A stretch of 64,000 bases of DNA from Xylogone sp. PMI_703 (lineage: Eukaryota > Ascomycota > Leotiomycetes). The position numbers and the translations under genes are program-made. The stretch spans positions 761,501-825,500 of the forward strand of contig JAJTUQ010000009.1 of assembly GCA_021399445.1 (NCBI GenBank). The letters run 5' to 3'. Shown here in pieces: positions 11,604 to 22,053 of this stretch. Position 1 is the stretch's first letter. Each line of letters starts with the position of its first letter. A model generated the notes under the pieces. The model made no database searches. It was not told the DNA's origin and was given only the letters and a program-made list of their open reading frames with translations.

Positions 11604-13298
11604 ATGGGTTCCTGGACAAACGAACAAGCTGCTCTCCTCCCGCCGCTCGATACCTTATTGGAGGTGCGGACTGGGAAGATTCGACCCCTGGGAGGCCTAA
11701 AGCTACGGTCTGCCATCTCAAAATCGCGCCGCCAGGGCAAGATCGAAGTCACTGAGCTAGGCTTAGTTGGCGATGAGCAGCAGTATGCCTTCCATGGAGG
11801 CGTTGATAAGGCATTGCATCAATATTGTGCTAGTCACTATGACCAGTGGTGCGAGGAGAAGCCCGATCGAGCACATTTATTCAAGACGGGAGGATACGGT
11901 GAGAATATTTCAACTCGGCTGCTCACGGAGAAGAATGTCTGCATTGGTGATAAGTTTAGAGTAGGTTCTGAAGTCATCATCCAAGTCAGCGAGCCTCGGC
12001 AGCCGTGTTACAAGCTCAATCATCGGTTTGAATGGAAGAAAGCTTCGATCAGAACCCAGGAGAGCGGGCGCATAGGATGGTATCTACGGATTTTGAAAAC
12101 AGGGCGGATAGAGGAGGGTGACGAGATAGAACTGATCGAGCGCCCTAATCCTACATGGTCCATTGCTCGCGTTGCAAATTACTTATTCCACGATATAGAT
12201 AATGCTGATGCATTGAATGAATTGGCTCAGCTCCCTGGTTTAGGAGACGAAATCGTACAGATATTCAAGAATCGTTTGCTAAAAGGTGTTGAAGATATGG
12301 ACAACCGTCTTATAGGCATTGCGGGAAAGAATAGAATTCCCGTAGCCTGGCATTCTTATCGACTTGTGGAGAAGACTTCAATAACACCAAGAGTGAAGAA
12401 ATTTGTTTTCACTATCGAGGACGAGTCGGTAGAACTTGAGAATCCTTCTTTTGGCATGTATCCCCATGTTCGTCTCAAGTTCGGCCCGAACGCAAGCTTC
12501 ACACGGGCATATTCGGTCGTAGATGGGGCCCTCAAGAAATTTGAGCTTGGTATAGCACGCGACGACAACTCTCGCGGAGGATCAGTTTATTTGCATGATA
12601 CGTTACGCGAAGGAGACGTTGTAGATATTGCAAAGGGTTACGAGCCTCCTTCAAAGGCCGATGATGTAATAGGCAATGTCAAATCGCATATCATCATCAT
12701 TGGAGGAATTGGTGTCACCGCATTTCTGCGTAGAGTCAAAGAACTCGAGTCGGCTGGTAACGATTATCACATTCACTATGCGGTTCGGAGTGAGGCGGAG
12801 GCGACATATCTGGGCTCCTTCAATCCCAAAAGGACAACTCTGTACGCTAAAAGTCGAGGAGAGCGACTCGATATAAACGCCATCATCCCGTCGCCTAGGG
12901 ATAATGTCTTCGAGACCATGATATATTGCTGTGGGCCACAGTCCTTAATGAAAGCATGCCAGGAGCGGACTAACGCACTTAAATATCCAGCATCACTCGT
13001 TCACTTTGAAGATTTTGGTGGATCATCCCACAGTACTGGTGATCCATTTGAGGTTGAAGTCAAAAGTTCGGGGCAAGTTTTGAAAGTTCCCGGCGACAAG
13101 ACCTTGCTGGAAGTCTTGAACGAGGCGGGTCTTGAGATCGACTCAAGTTGTTTAGCTGGTAATTGTGGCATGTGTATGGTTGATTACTGTTCTGGTGAAG
13201 TTGTTCATCGAGGGGTGGCATTGGATGAGGAACAGAAAGCAGACAGCTTGCTGAGTTGCGTCAGTCGCGGGAAAGAAAGGATTGTTGTCGACTGTTGA
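11604..13298 (+). CDS. MOSC domain / ferredoxin-reductase / 2Fe-2S fusion oxidoreductase
   Basis: Single exon, 564 residues. Residues about 40-165 are a MOSC domain (GLVGDEQQYAFHGGVDKAL, GGYGENIS). About 170-220 form the small helical domain that follows MOSC in YiiM-type proteins. About 240-345 are an FAD-binding ferredoxin-reductase barrel (RAYSVVDG near 299). About 355-460 are an NAD-binding domain (IIIIGGIGVTAFLRRV near 361). The C-terminus is a plant-type 2Fe-2S ferredoxin with cysteines 516, 521, 524 and 552. MOSC domains bind sulfur or molybdenum cofactor, so the protein may pass electrons from NAD(P)H through flavin and an iron-sulfur cluster to a metal-sulfur centre, for instance to reduce N-hydroxylated compounds. 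The exact substrate is unknown. Confidence 0.92.
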   Translation: MGSWTNEQAALLPPLDTLLEVRTGKIRPLGGLKLRSAISKSRRQGKIEVTELGLVGDEQQYAFHGGVDKALHQYCASHYDQWCEEKPDRAHLFKTGGYGENISTRLLTEKNVCIGDKFRVGSEVIIQVSEPRQPCYKLNHRFEWKKASIRTQESGRIGWYLRILKTGRIEEGDEIELIERPNPTWSIARVANYLFHDIDNADALNELAQLPGLGDEIVQIFKNRLLKGVEDMDNRLIGIAGKNRIPVAWHSYRLVEKTSITPRVKKFVFTIEDESVELENPSFGMYPHVRLKFGPNASFTRAYSVVDGALKKFELGIARDDNSRGGSVYLHDTLREGDVVDIAKGYEPPSKADDVIGNVKSHIIIIGGIGVTAFLRRVKELESAGNDYHIHYAVRSEAEATYLGSFNPKRTTLYAKSRGERLDINAIIPSPRDNVFETMIYCCGPQSLMKACQERTNALKYPASLVHFEDFGGSSHSTGDPFEVEVKSSGQVLKVPGDKTLLEVLNEAGLEIDSSCLAGNCGMCMVDYCSGEVVHRGVALDEEQKADSLLSCVSRGKERIVVDC

Positions 13299-13509
13299 AG
13301 AGTAGTCAGTTAATAGAGCACTTCGTTGAACATAAAGATGCTAATGACTCCCAAAGGTAACATATAAGAGCATGAGTCATACGTTAGAACATTCAGCATT
13401 CCAAATATAATAACGTTGAGATACAAGAAAGTAAAACCGGAACAAGATAAGTATTAAAATTATAGTCTATCTCCATTAACTTGTCTATTCCGCAGCCAAT
13501 TCTCGATTT

Positions 13510-14151
13510 TCAATTCTCCACACATATTTCATCTCCGAACTCCACATGCATATCAATATTATCCACAGATACAGTCGCTGGGATCGTGTACAAAAGCTCC
13601 GCAACGATAGAATTCCTCTGAGGATCCTCCTTGATCTCCTCTCTTGCCGGAATCTTCAAGCTCTCCATAACCCATCGCATAGGCTGATTAGCCTTCATAG
13701 TCCCCAACTCAAACTCCTTGATCCCCAGTCTACGACCAAACGCAATGGCAAACTGCACTGTGAATTTCCCAAGACCCTTTCCACGAGACTTCTCTGTCAA
13801 GAGCAGGCCAATATTATTCGCCCCGTCTGGCAAATGGCGAAGACCCCCGCCTCCTATGATTTCACCATCCAGCTCGATAAGCCAGTTTAGTCTGGTATAC
13901 TTGGTCTTCGCTTCGATGATCCCCTTTAAGAAATTTGCATTGAAATCTGCTACAGCAGCTTCATCCCAGACTTTTGCCCTATCAACTTCCACATAGGGAT
14001 GGTTGCTAGGATCTTTGAGAACAGGTATCCAAGTAGGTATGTTCTTGGGAGTCATGCGGATATATTTTAGACCCGGTCGGCTAGGAATTGTGATGGTCCA
14101 CTCGTGAGTGAAGTACTTGATACTCTCATTTGCCTCTGTTGCTGAAATCAT
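13510..14151 (-). CDS. GNAT-family N-acetyltransferase
   Basis: 213 residues from the ATG at 14151; the open frame continues upstream to a GTG, but ATG is preferred. The acetyl-CoA-binding motif A is visible as IGLLLTEKSRGKGLGKFTVQF, with the R-G-K-G-L-G loop that holds the pyrophosphate. It is preceded by the beta strands WLIELDGEIIGGGGLR. This matches the RimJ/RimL-like branch that acetylates small molecules or protein N-termini. No targeting signal is seen. Its 3' end faces the 3' end of the MOSC-fusion gene 211 bp away (convergent). Confidence 0.85.
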   Translation of the reverse strand: MISATEANESIKYFTHEWTITIPSRPGLKYIRMTPKNIPTWIPVLKDPSNHPYVEVDRAKVWDEAAVADFNANFLKGIIEAKTKYTRLNWLIELDGEIIGGGGLRHLPDGANNIGLLLTEKSRGKGLGKFTVQFAIAFGRRLGIKEFELGTMKANQPMRWVMESLKIPAREEIKEDPQRNSIVAELLYTIPATVSVDNIDMHVEFGDEICVEN

Positions 14152-14959
14152 CGTGCCAAAAAGAATAATCACGTATTTTGTATTGAATCATGGTTGTTTG
14201 ACAGAGGGTAATGTCGAATAACATTTCGGCTGCCCTATCTCTTTTGCTAGTCTGAGTCATGAGGCAAGTAGGGAGCTTAAGAGATCCGCTGGGCCAGAAC
14301 ACGCCCACCTTCCTAAATTGGACAAATCCTGCGCCGCCCAAACCACTTAATCCTCCTCTTGGGGTTGACTTTGAGGTCATACTCATATACCCCTATTATA
14401 TTACTGTAGGACGAGAACCACGGTGATAAACAACAACACCAAATCCGAAGAACTGAGCATGTAGATATTCTATTATTTTAATAATACAATAATATGCGTA
14501 GAATTTCCTGAAGACAGAATATGCGTAAGGCTTATACACCAAAGAATTTCAACAGCGGTCCTATGGTTCCCTAACTACAAGAAGCACAATTGCTGAATTG
14601 AGCCTGAGAATAATGCTTCCTATCGCTGCCGTGTAACCCTATCTGAGGTACTAATGCGGCCACCAAGAGTTGGATAACCCTGCTTAACGGATAAGACCCA
14701 AGAATATTCTTCCACCCCTTTTCATCGGAGAAATGGCAATCCTCGTAGATGAACATCCGTACTGGAAATATTTCAGCACAGTGTCAACCACATATCCTGC
14801 TCCTATGTGTACCTATCCGAGACCCCCATGGCAGAGATTGTCGGGCACGAATCTCAGAAGATAGGAAGATTGAAGAGTTTAGCACAATATCTCAGCGCGT
14901 AGATCTGTCCAAGATCCCTTTTATCCTTTTATGGTCCTCAGATATAGTGATCCATCACT
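14152..14959. other. Intergenic, no gene seen
   Basis: 808 bp. An 86-codon frame on the minus strand (14126-14386) overlaps the GNAT start but shows no motif and is probably 5' untranslated sequence. A very AT-rich patch lies at 14460-14500. Confidence 0.5.
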
Positions 14960-15970
14960 TCAATCCTCTTCTTCTTCCTCGCTAACCTCCTCTCCAGCCT
15001 CAATAGCCTCCCTCCTTCTCTTCTCCGCCCGTTCCCTCTTCCGTTCCAGCAATTTATTCAACTTCTTCGCCGTATTGAACACTCCATTCGTGCCTGCGCC
15101 ACACGCCGCACAACTCGGATCCTTCCTATACCTCTTCAAGGCACAAGACTCGCAGAAATAATGTCCACACCTCGTAACAATCGGATTTTTGTAACCCTCT
15201 CTGCAGATAATGCACGCGAATGGAATATTCTCCAGCATAGCGTCTTGTTCTTCGTCATTTTCATCCGCTTCGGCACCGCCACTGCGGTTGGCGCTCGCGA
15301 CCACTTTCCCGGCCACTTTCTTGCCTTTTGTGACATTTTCCCATTCTCGATCGAGTTGCCAACCTTGTTTGTAGTCGCTTCTATCGTGTAGGTACTTGCA
15401 ATTATCACCAAAGCCGCAAAATCCTGTTGTTTTGTAGTCTTTACATGTGTCTGGAGCGTAGTCCGTGTATGTAGTCATTCGCACATTCGTCGGGGCAGCC
15501 TTGACGGGACCGACTGAGCGTAGCGAATCAGGATTCTTCTGGACGAAAGACGTCTGGTTGGCAAGACCCTTGTATGTTCCATCAGGCTTCTGCGCGTCTT
15601 TAGACAAAGATCTAGTCGTGCCTAAGAGGTTCTTCGAGGACAATGCGTCCTTGGATTCCTCGTCGTACCAGTTGCTCTGCTTCGTTGCGTCGTTTGTGCT
15701 TGCAATGTTACCGCTGCGATCTGCTTCGAAGACGGTTGCTGAGAAGTCCTTGTCAGAGGGTTTGTTGCTTGTCGATGAAGCTGTCACGGCGCCAGTGTTC
15801 TTCTTCCGCCGCTTGATCTTGTGGCCGGATTCATCTTCGGAAGAGGAGTACTCGGAAGAATCGGAGGGGGGAGTCGCTGCTCGTTTCTTGATATTTCCTT
15901 TGGCTTTTGCACCTCTCTTCTTGAAGGTGATGACTGGCGGTGCGGCTACGTCTGTTGTGGGCTCAGCCAT
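14960..15970 (-). CDS. cwc24: Pre-mRNA-splicing factor CWC24 (CCCH + RING)
   Basis: Single exon, 336 residues from the ATG at 15970 (MAEPTTDV). The frame extends to a GTG at 16012, which is unlikely to be used. The N-terminus is a low-complexity basic/serine region with FKKRG. A CCCH zinc finger (CKDYKTTGFCGFGDNCKYLH, near 174-193) is followed by DYKQGWQLDREW, the conserved linker of the CWC24/RNF113A family. A C3HC4 RING (CIICREGYKNPIVTRCGHYF onwards, near 252-290) follows, with a basic, acid-ended tail. CWC24 joins the activated spliceosome (Bact stage) at the 5' splice site. It is a conserved housekeeping gene and a good syntenic anchor. Confidence 0.95.
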   Translation of the reverse strand: MAEPTTDVAAPPVITFKKRGAKAKGNIKKRAATPPSDSSEYSSSEDESGHKIKRRKKNTGAVTASSTSNKPSDKDFSATVFEADRSGNIASTNDATKQSNWYDEESKDALSSKNLLGTTRSLSKDAQKPDGTYKGLANQTSFVQKNPDSLRSVGPVKAAPTNVRMTTYTDYAPDTCKDYKTTGFCGFGDNCKYLHDRSDYKQGWQLDREWENVTKGKKVAGKVVASANRSGGAEADENDEEQDAMLENIPFACIICREGYKNPIVTRCGHYFCESCALKRYRKDPSCAACGAGTNGVFNTAKKLNKLLERKRERAEKRRREAIEAGEEVSEEEEED

Positions 15971-17580
15971 TGTGTGTGGTTTTTGCGAGTTGAATGTTTC
16001 CAAGATCGCCACTTTGGTGTTGTGGCGTTTGAAATGTTCAGTCTCGGCTTAGTAATACACGTGACTACCGATTGCTCATCATCCTCACACTAAGCCATTT
16101 ATGTTGTAAATGAGCTGGAACATACTCGAAGTGATTTCAAATCAATACTAGATATTCCAATAAATCAGAACAAATCACATTTTCTCTCCCACGGATGTGC
16201 AATGGAAATAAGACTACTGAAGGATCGAGTAGATAATGGGAAATTATTTATCCACTCCGGACCTAGATCTTTGAGAAATGTAGCCTAGATCCGCTAATCT
16301 TAAACAGGACTAGTCATTATATTACATAATATTTCTAGTCAAGAGAGCCTCCGGAGACTTTCCGATTTTTAGTGCACGCGTTTCCGCCTCACGACTGTGA
16401 GGTTATACAGCCAGTCTATCCAGCTTGTACCAAGATACGGTAAGTCCATAATAAGGTATAGGACTTAACTCCGAAACAACTGATACGCGTATCTTCCAGT
16501 TACGTGTATGTGAGCATACTCCGGCGCCTCTCCCCACGGGAGCCAACATGGCCAAGGATCTTCGTCTTGAGAACAATTTACTCTGAAGTGTCTAGCTATC
16601 CTGTGGATCTACATGCCCTGGGGTTCTCTAGGATCAGGCTTGTGGAGATACAAACACTTATTTCCGACGGATTTGAGCTAAATCTATATAAAATCGGAAA
16701 TTTCCGAATGTATGCTTCCAAGCTTCTAGTGCAGTAGTGCAAGGAGAGCGGAAGGTATGGTTGGTAGTTTCTCACCTTCAAAGATCACTCGTATCCATGG
16801 TGTTACTTGAGGTGTGGCTAGTTCTCATTGTAGAGCCGTAGCTAGTTTTAAGTACACGCAACATGAAGCATGCATAAACTCCGACTGAACGGGCAGCTCT
16901 CTGTGGTTGGGATCTTATGCATAATTCCATTTCCAGTCCCAGCTCTTGTTGAAGATGAAGCTCCAGGGCGACGGCTGCTTTCTTCCGTGACAGCAGAAAG
17001 TTCAAATTCCTAAATTGCTAGACGGGAGACATCACGAACAAATCCACTCAGTGCTACTTCACAGTGGAATGAGAAATCATCTTTTTACCAGGTTTCATCA
17101 TTCTCTATTAGGTAAGTTAGCGCGATAAGGATTCACGACACAAAACGGTGAAGCACCCGTTCGCCAGTTACGTTTTGGCGCTGAGCTTGGCATTCGAGGT
17201 ACGCCACATAAGTTACATTATAGTTAGATCTTACCTAAGATGCAACTCGACCAGAAGTTAATTATAGGCCCCTGGCCTCAAACTGCTGTTAGATACCCAA
17301 TACAGTGTGTTGTGAGGCTCTAAACTGTCGACGACCCAATTATTTTGTTGATTTAGTTAATTGAAGCTGTAATAAACTATCATAGCATGCGGTTATTTTT
17401 ATGCTTGAAACAGCTCGCAAGTAATATGGGGTTTAATTGGAGAATAATCCACGAGTTGCATCTTCGATGGGATATATAAAAAGAGCAAACCCTTCACGAC
17501 TTCCAGTCTCGAGTCGGCACGATCTTTCTACTCTTGTCTTCTCCAGGAACACTTGTCTTTAAAAGCGTTACCATTTAATC
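15971..17580. other. Intergenic, no gene seen
   Basis: 1.6 kb separating the divergent cwc24 and surface-protein genes. Short frames at 16504-16737 and 16778-17005 have no motif. The right end carries a TATA-like element, listed separately. Confidence 0.5.
17471..17483 (+). promoter_or_regulatory. TATA-like element of the surface-protein gene
   Basis: GATATATAAAAAG lies about 98-110 bp upstream of the ATG at 17581. CT-rich sequence (TTCTACTCTTGTCTTCTCC) between it and the ATG is typical of strong fungal promoters. Confidence 0.5.
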
Positions 17581-18363
17581 ATGCATTTCAGATCCCTTCT
17601 GCAAACCTCTGCGGTGTTACTCGCACTGAATATCCAACAAGTCACCTCAGATTGCACAAACTACCGAGTAATATCAAACGGCCTTGACAATGTTTCCCAA
17701 AAACCGAACCCGCAATTTGCTATCCTCTGCGACCGGCTCTCATGTCCCGGCAAAAACCAGTGCGAGTGGAGTAGAGCAGGCTACAACTTCACAGTCAGAC
17801 GATTCCTGAACATCAGTATCGATGACCCGCTCGAAGAGCAAAGGCTCTTCAACCTCATTCAGGACAAATACACCAACTTTGGTGACGATGGTCAGCTAGC
17901 TGCTTGGTCCGATCGTCCTGACGCCGAAAGCTCATTCAACAAGACCTTGTTTCCAGATTCGTTGGCCTTTGCTCAGCCTGGCACCAACAACACGCTTTAT
18001 TGGCAGCCGTTCATGATGACTTCGGTGGGCCAATTGAGCAATTGTACAAACAGATCACTGGAAGGTGCATTTATCTCTGCGGCGTCAGCACAGGTGGAGG
18101 TGCAGTCCTTCGATGATGGCAGGTCCAAGGTTGCTGTCCTTGGTAGATTCGTCGTCAACTCAACGAAACTGTCTACAACACCATCAGCTTCTAACTCTCC
18201 GGCGGGTGCTGGGTCGCCAACCAGCACTAGAGGTGCTGCAGGTGCTGCCGGGACGACTCCAGGGAGCCCGACTTCCACTCATCATGGTGGTGATGCTGCA
18301 AGACCAACCGCAACTCTCTTGCCATTTGGCGTCGCGCTGTTGGGGCTTGCAGCTTTATTGTAA
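17581..18363 (+). CDS. Secreted, probably GPI-anchored surface protein
   Basis: 260 residues, single exon. Residues 1-22 are a signal peptide (hydrophobic VLLALNIQQ, then cleavage near VTSD). The ectodomain has five or more cysteines and several N-glycosylation sites (NFT, NIS, NKT, NNT, NCT, NRS). Residues about 200-240 are a Ser/Thr/Pro/Gly-rich stalk, and the protein ends in a hydrophobic tail (LLPFGVALLGLAALL) with no basic residue after it, as expected for GPI attachment at the wall or plasma membrane. I do not recognise the globular part and assign no activity. A TATA-like element upstream suggests strong or regulated expression. Confidence 0.75.
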   Translation: MHFRSLLQTSAVLLALNIQQVTSDCTNYRVISNGLDNVSQKPNPQFAILCDRLSCPGKNQCEWSRAGYNFTVRRFLNISIDDPLEEQRLFNLIQDKYTNFGDDGQLAAWSDRPDAESSFNKTLFPDSLAFAQPGTNNTLYWQPFMMTSVGQLSNCTNRSLEGAFISAASAQVEVQSFDDGRSKVAVLGRFVVNSTKLSTTPSASNSPAGAGSPTSTRGAAGAAGTTPGSPTSTHHGGDAARPTATLLPFGVALLGLAALL

Positions 18364-18819
18364 ATTAGTTAAAGAGTTTATGTTAGAAATGCCCTTCTAA
18401 TAAGATAACTTGGATGCTCTCCAATAGTGTTTCACTATGTCTCTTCTTGTTGATACCTTAGGCCCTCCACGCCCTTTACTCTACATCGGACTTATCCGAC
18501 CTTATCTCGCCTTTCTCAATTGACGCTTTCAGCAATTACGTCTAGCACTATGAGAAGTACATGCGCAATTAGATCCCACTTTAATATATCTAGATCCAAG
18601 ATATAGCTTATCACCTTCTTAAATCATCCAAGAGAGCTCTTGAAACCTGCACTAAGCTTTTCTCATCGCTCATGCAGAATCTACGGAGAGCTTGGTACTG
18701 GGTTCCCCTCCTTGTGACGTCTTATCAAACTATATCTAAGTATATATATGCCACAGCATGTTTAATTGAAAAGTAATCATCTTAATCCTCCTTCACATAA
18801 GTACTCAAAAGGAAGAAAC
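18364..18819. other. Intergenic, no gene seen
   Basis: 455 bp between two rightward genes; AT-rich with TATATATA at about 18740. It serves as terminator and promoter space. Confidence 0.5.
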
Positions 18820-19905
18820 ATGACTACCAAGACCCTAACCGCACGTTGCCACTGCAAATCCACCCACTTCACCCTCACCATCCCAACCTCCTCCCTCCCA
18901 CTCAAAGCCCATCTCTGCCACTGCTCCATCTGCCGGTACACCCACGGCTCCTTCGCCGCATTCCACGCTCCCCTTCCAGCAGGCACATCCCCATCATTCA
19001 TCGCTCCCTCCTCTCTAGCCAATCTCACAGCATACGTATCCTCCAACCCCCCCTCTCAGAGGAAACGGTACTTCTGCAGCACATGCGGATGCCACGCGGG
19101 AGACTGCGGACTGAACGACGAGGACTGGACGGTTTCCACATCCATCTTCGACGAGAATTGCAGAGAGGAGGGGATCTGGGAATGGAGTAGTCACATTTAC
19201 ACGGACTCTGCAAAGGAAGGAGGGATCTGGGAATGGATCAAGAATGTGCGGGGGAAAGAAATGGAGGTTTACCCATTTAGCAAAGCCGATGGCAAGAATG
19301 CCAAACATCAAGAATTATCCAAAGAAGAAAGCCCAGGAGAAGAACAAGAGGAAGAAAAACTCCACGCATCCTGCCACTGCGGTGGCATCTCCTTCACCCT
19401 CTCCCGCCCAACACCAGCGCTCCTCTCTCACCCCGAATACAAAACCTACATCTCGCCCCTCGATCCCACAAAATACGTCGCCCTCCTAGACCCCTGCTCC
19501 GACTGCCGTCTCGTAACCGGCACGCACTTCATAATCTGGACCCTCGTGCCCATCAGCACGCTCTCACCCTCTCTTCCACCGGATTTACTCCCCGGGACAG
19601 CCAAGATGTATTATTCCAGCCCTGGAGTGAAGCGCATCTTCTGTGGCGTGTGCGGCGCGACGGTGTTTGGATGGTGGCCGCAGCGGCCGGAGATTATTGA
19701 TGTGGCGGTGGGGTTGTTTAGGGATGGGAGTGCTGGGGGGGAGGATGGGAGGTTGGAGCGGTGGTTTACTTGGAGGACCGGTAGGATTGGGTTTGAGGCT
19801 GATGGGGAGGAGTATGATGAAGGTTTCATGAGGGAGGTTGCGAGGGGGTTTAGGAGTTGGGGAATGGAGAGGAATGGGGTGTATTTGGATTTCTCGATTG
19901 GATAA
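18820..19905 (+). CDS. Protein with two GFA (CENP-V/formaldehyde-activating-like) domains
   Basis: 362 residues from the ATG at 18820; the frame opens upstream at a TTG that is not credible. Two copies of the zinc-binding GFA fold are visible. Copy 1 has ARCHCKS, HCSICRYTHG and FCSTCGCHAGD; copy 2 has ASCHCGGISF, DPCSDCRLVTGTHF and FCGVCGATVFG. Each supplies the C-x-C ... C-x2-C ... C-x2-C zinc set. An acidic, lysine-rich linker (about 175-200) joins them. GFA-like proteins are often annotated as glutathione-dependent formaldehyde-activating, but the function of most fungal members is not proven. Confidence 0.88.
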   Translation: MTTKTLTARCHCKSTHFTLTIPTSSLPLKAHLCHCSICRYTHGSFAAFHAPLPAGTSPSFIAPSSLANLTAYVSSNPPSQRKRYFCSTCGCHAGDCGLNDEDWTVSTSIFDENCREEGIWEWSSHIYTDSAKEGGIWEWIKNVRGKEMEVYPFSKADGKNAKHQELSKEESPGEEQEEEKLHASCHCGGISFTLSRPTPALLSHPEYKTYISPLDPTKYVALLDPCSDCRLVTGTHFIIWTLVPISTLSPSLPPDLLPGTAKMYYSSPGVKRIFCGVCGATVFGWWPQRPEIIDVAVGLFRDGSAGGEDGRLERWFTWRTGRIGFEADGEEYDEGFMREVARGFRSWGMERNGVYLDFSIG

Positions 19906-20310
19906 AGTGTTGGAGGTTGGTGATGTGGATGATTGAAAGAGTGTGAGTTGGAGTTATGTGGTGTGTTTCTTTTCTCTTTCTAGAATTATATAAAATTCAT
20001 TTCGGGTCTTTTAAGGGATGATTGTTCAACACGTCATTTACTAGATCGTACAAAGATAGCTGATGAAGAAAACACTTTTATTCAGCAAAGATGCAAGTAT
20101 ATCCCTAATATCCCGATGCTGAACCCAGTAACTCCAAAACAGACTTCCTAGACACCCTGATCTCAAGTCTCGGATCACGTATAACCTACTCCCAATGCAA
20201 TATCTCCCAATCCGACGCAAAACCCGAGCTATAAGCAAAATCCCAAAATTGAAATTCCAAAGACAAATAAAGAAAGAAAGGAGAATCGGAAGAAAACACA
20301 ATAAAAGAAA
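19906..20310. other. Intergenic, convergent 3' ends
   Basis: 405 bp between the 3' ends of two converging genes. No gene seen. Confidence 0.5.
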
Positions 20311-22053
20311 CTACGAAAGAGGCTTCTGCCCATACACCACATACAACGGAAAATACACATGCTTACTCGTATCCGTCAAACTCTTCCTCACATCCACCAA
20401 ATACACATCCAACTCCTCCATCTTCCACCCCAGCCCCACGGTAAAAATACGGCTGCTAATATTCCTCAGCCCATCGCTGATGGCCACCCGCCAGTACAGG
20501 CCCGCGCGCTTGTGGACCTTCGTCTTGGGCCAGGTGCCAAAGGGCAGCTTGAGCACCGTCTCGGAGACGTTCGCGAAGCCGGCGTCGCGCATCTGCGTGG
20601 CCAGCTTGGCGGCGCCGTAGTTGTCGCCGCCGAGGTTGGCGATGCCTTGGTTGAGCAGGTCGACCCAGTCCTTGAAGGGATAGGGGTCGGTCATGGTGCC
20701 GTCGTCGCAGTAGGGGTAGTAGAGGATTTCTTGGAACTCGAAGTAGCCGCCGGGGCGGAGGGCTCTATAAATGAGATTAGTTTGGCAATTGTGGTGGTAT
20801 ATATATATGTCCTTTTTGGATAATTTAATGGATATTTTCTCCTTCTCTTGTCCTGGTGTTGTGGATGGGTTAAAGACTCACTCTAAAGCGCGTTGTAATA
20901 AGAGAGGCTTATTCTTGATTGTCTGAGCCACGTGACGACAATGCACGTAGTCGATGGAATTCGGGGGATACACCCACTCGCCTTCAATGTCGTCGACGAT
21001 GAACTTGAGATTGGGTGGGACGAATGTGGGCTGGATTGCGCTGAGGTCGACGCCTTCGACGGTGGCGCTGGGGAAACGGTCCGCCACTGAGATAGTATAA
21101 GCAGGAGCAACACATATTGATCATAAGATTAGTTAAGAGATGGATTGGTTTATACGACTTACTTTCAATAGCCCAGATACCGGTGCCAGTGCCTATTCAG
21201 GTGAATTGATTGATTAGTATGAGTCTTTATTTTCATAAATTGGTTTCATAAAATTAGTGCATAAGTCGTGCATAAGATATTGCTTTTGGGAGGTCGTGAT
21301 TGATGAGATAACCATAATTCGGCACGACCCGGTGGTGAATCGATAAGAGAAAATCATCAAAAATGATACAAAATCCTCAAAAAATTAACCAAAAAATAGA
21401 AATTAATGTAATAAGAACAAGAAATTAATGAACCAAGGTTGTAAATACTCACCCAAATCCAAAATACTCTGCGGATTTTGTCCTATCGGCGCAAAGTACA
21501 GTCGTCCACCACACAGCATCACCGTCATGGCATGCTTGATGTCGTCGCGGTTCTGCTCGTTCTCGTCGTTGGGGAACGGGTAAAACGTCGAGTCCGCATG
21601 AAACGCATGGTACTGCATGCCGTTCTCCAGGATGTGGTTGCGGATGCTGGACGTCAGCGACGCCGAGTACGCGCTCATCTCCTCGCTGGCGTACGCGCTG
21701 TCGCGGTCGCTGTCGTCGCCGTTGCCATCGCTGTCGTCCTCGAGGTCCTCGTCCAGCCAGGCGGTGTCGTCGTCGGCGGCCTCGACGGTGTCGGGCGCGT
21801 TGAGCTGTGGTGGAGGGGCTACTGCTGTGCCTGGGGCTGGGCCAGGTCGCTGCGGGCTCTTGGGGCTCTTAGGACTCTTGGGAGGACTCTTCGGACTGGT
21901 CTGGCCGTGGCCCTGGGATAGTTGTTGGTATTGCTGTTGTGGATGTTCCTGTTGATGCTGGTATTGCTGGTCCTGCTGCTGCTGTTGAGCCGGGGCGGGG
22001 ACGGCAGCGGAGGGCGGCGGAGGGAAGGAGGAAGACGGCGACGACGACGACAT
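20311..22053 (-). CDS. LaeA-like class I SAM methyltransferase with polyQ/SPK-rich N-terminus
   Basis: Four exons: complement(join(20311..20764,20882..21086,21163..21192,21453..22053)), 429 residues. The joins restore the methyltransferase signature: SILDLG, then GTGTGIWAIE (exon 2, only 30 nt), then MADRFPSATVEGVDLSAIQP, DYVHCRH and ALRPGGYFEFQE. This is the pattern of LaeA and its many fungal relatives. The first about 110 residues are low complexity: Ser/Pro, a glutamine-rich run, then repeated KSP motifs, and an acidic stretch before the folded domain. LaeA acts in the nucleus with velvet proteins on secondary metabolism, but most paralogues, probably including this one, are of unknown role. 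An O-methyltransferase gene diverges from it 1.07 kb away. Confidence 0.9.

Noticed and set aside
15465..16052. 195-codon plus-strand frame
   Set aside because: Antisense shadow of cwc24, which has unambiguous CCCH and RING motifs.
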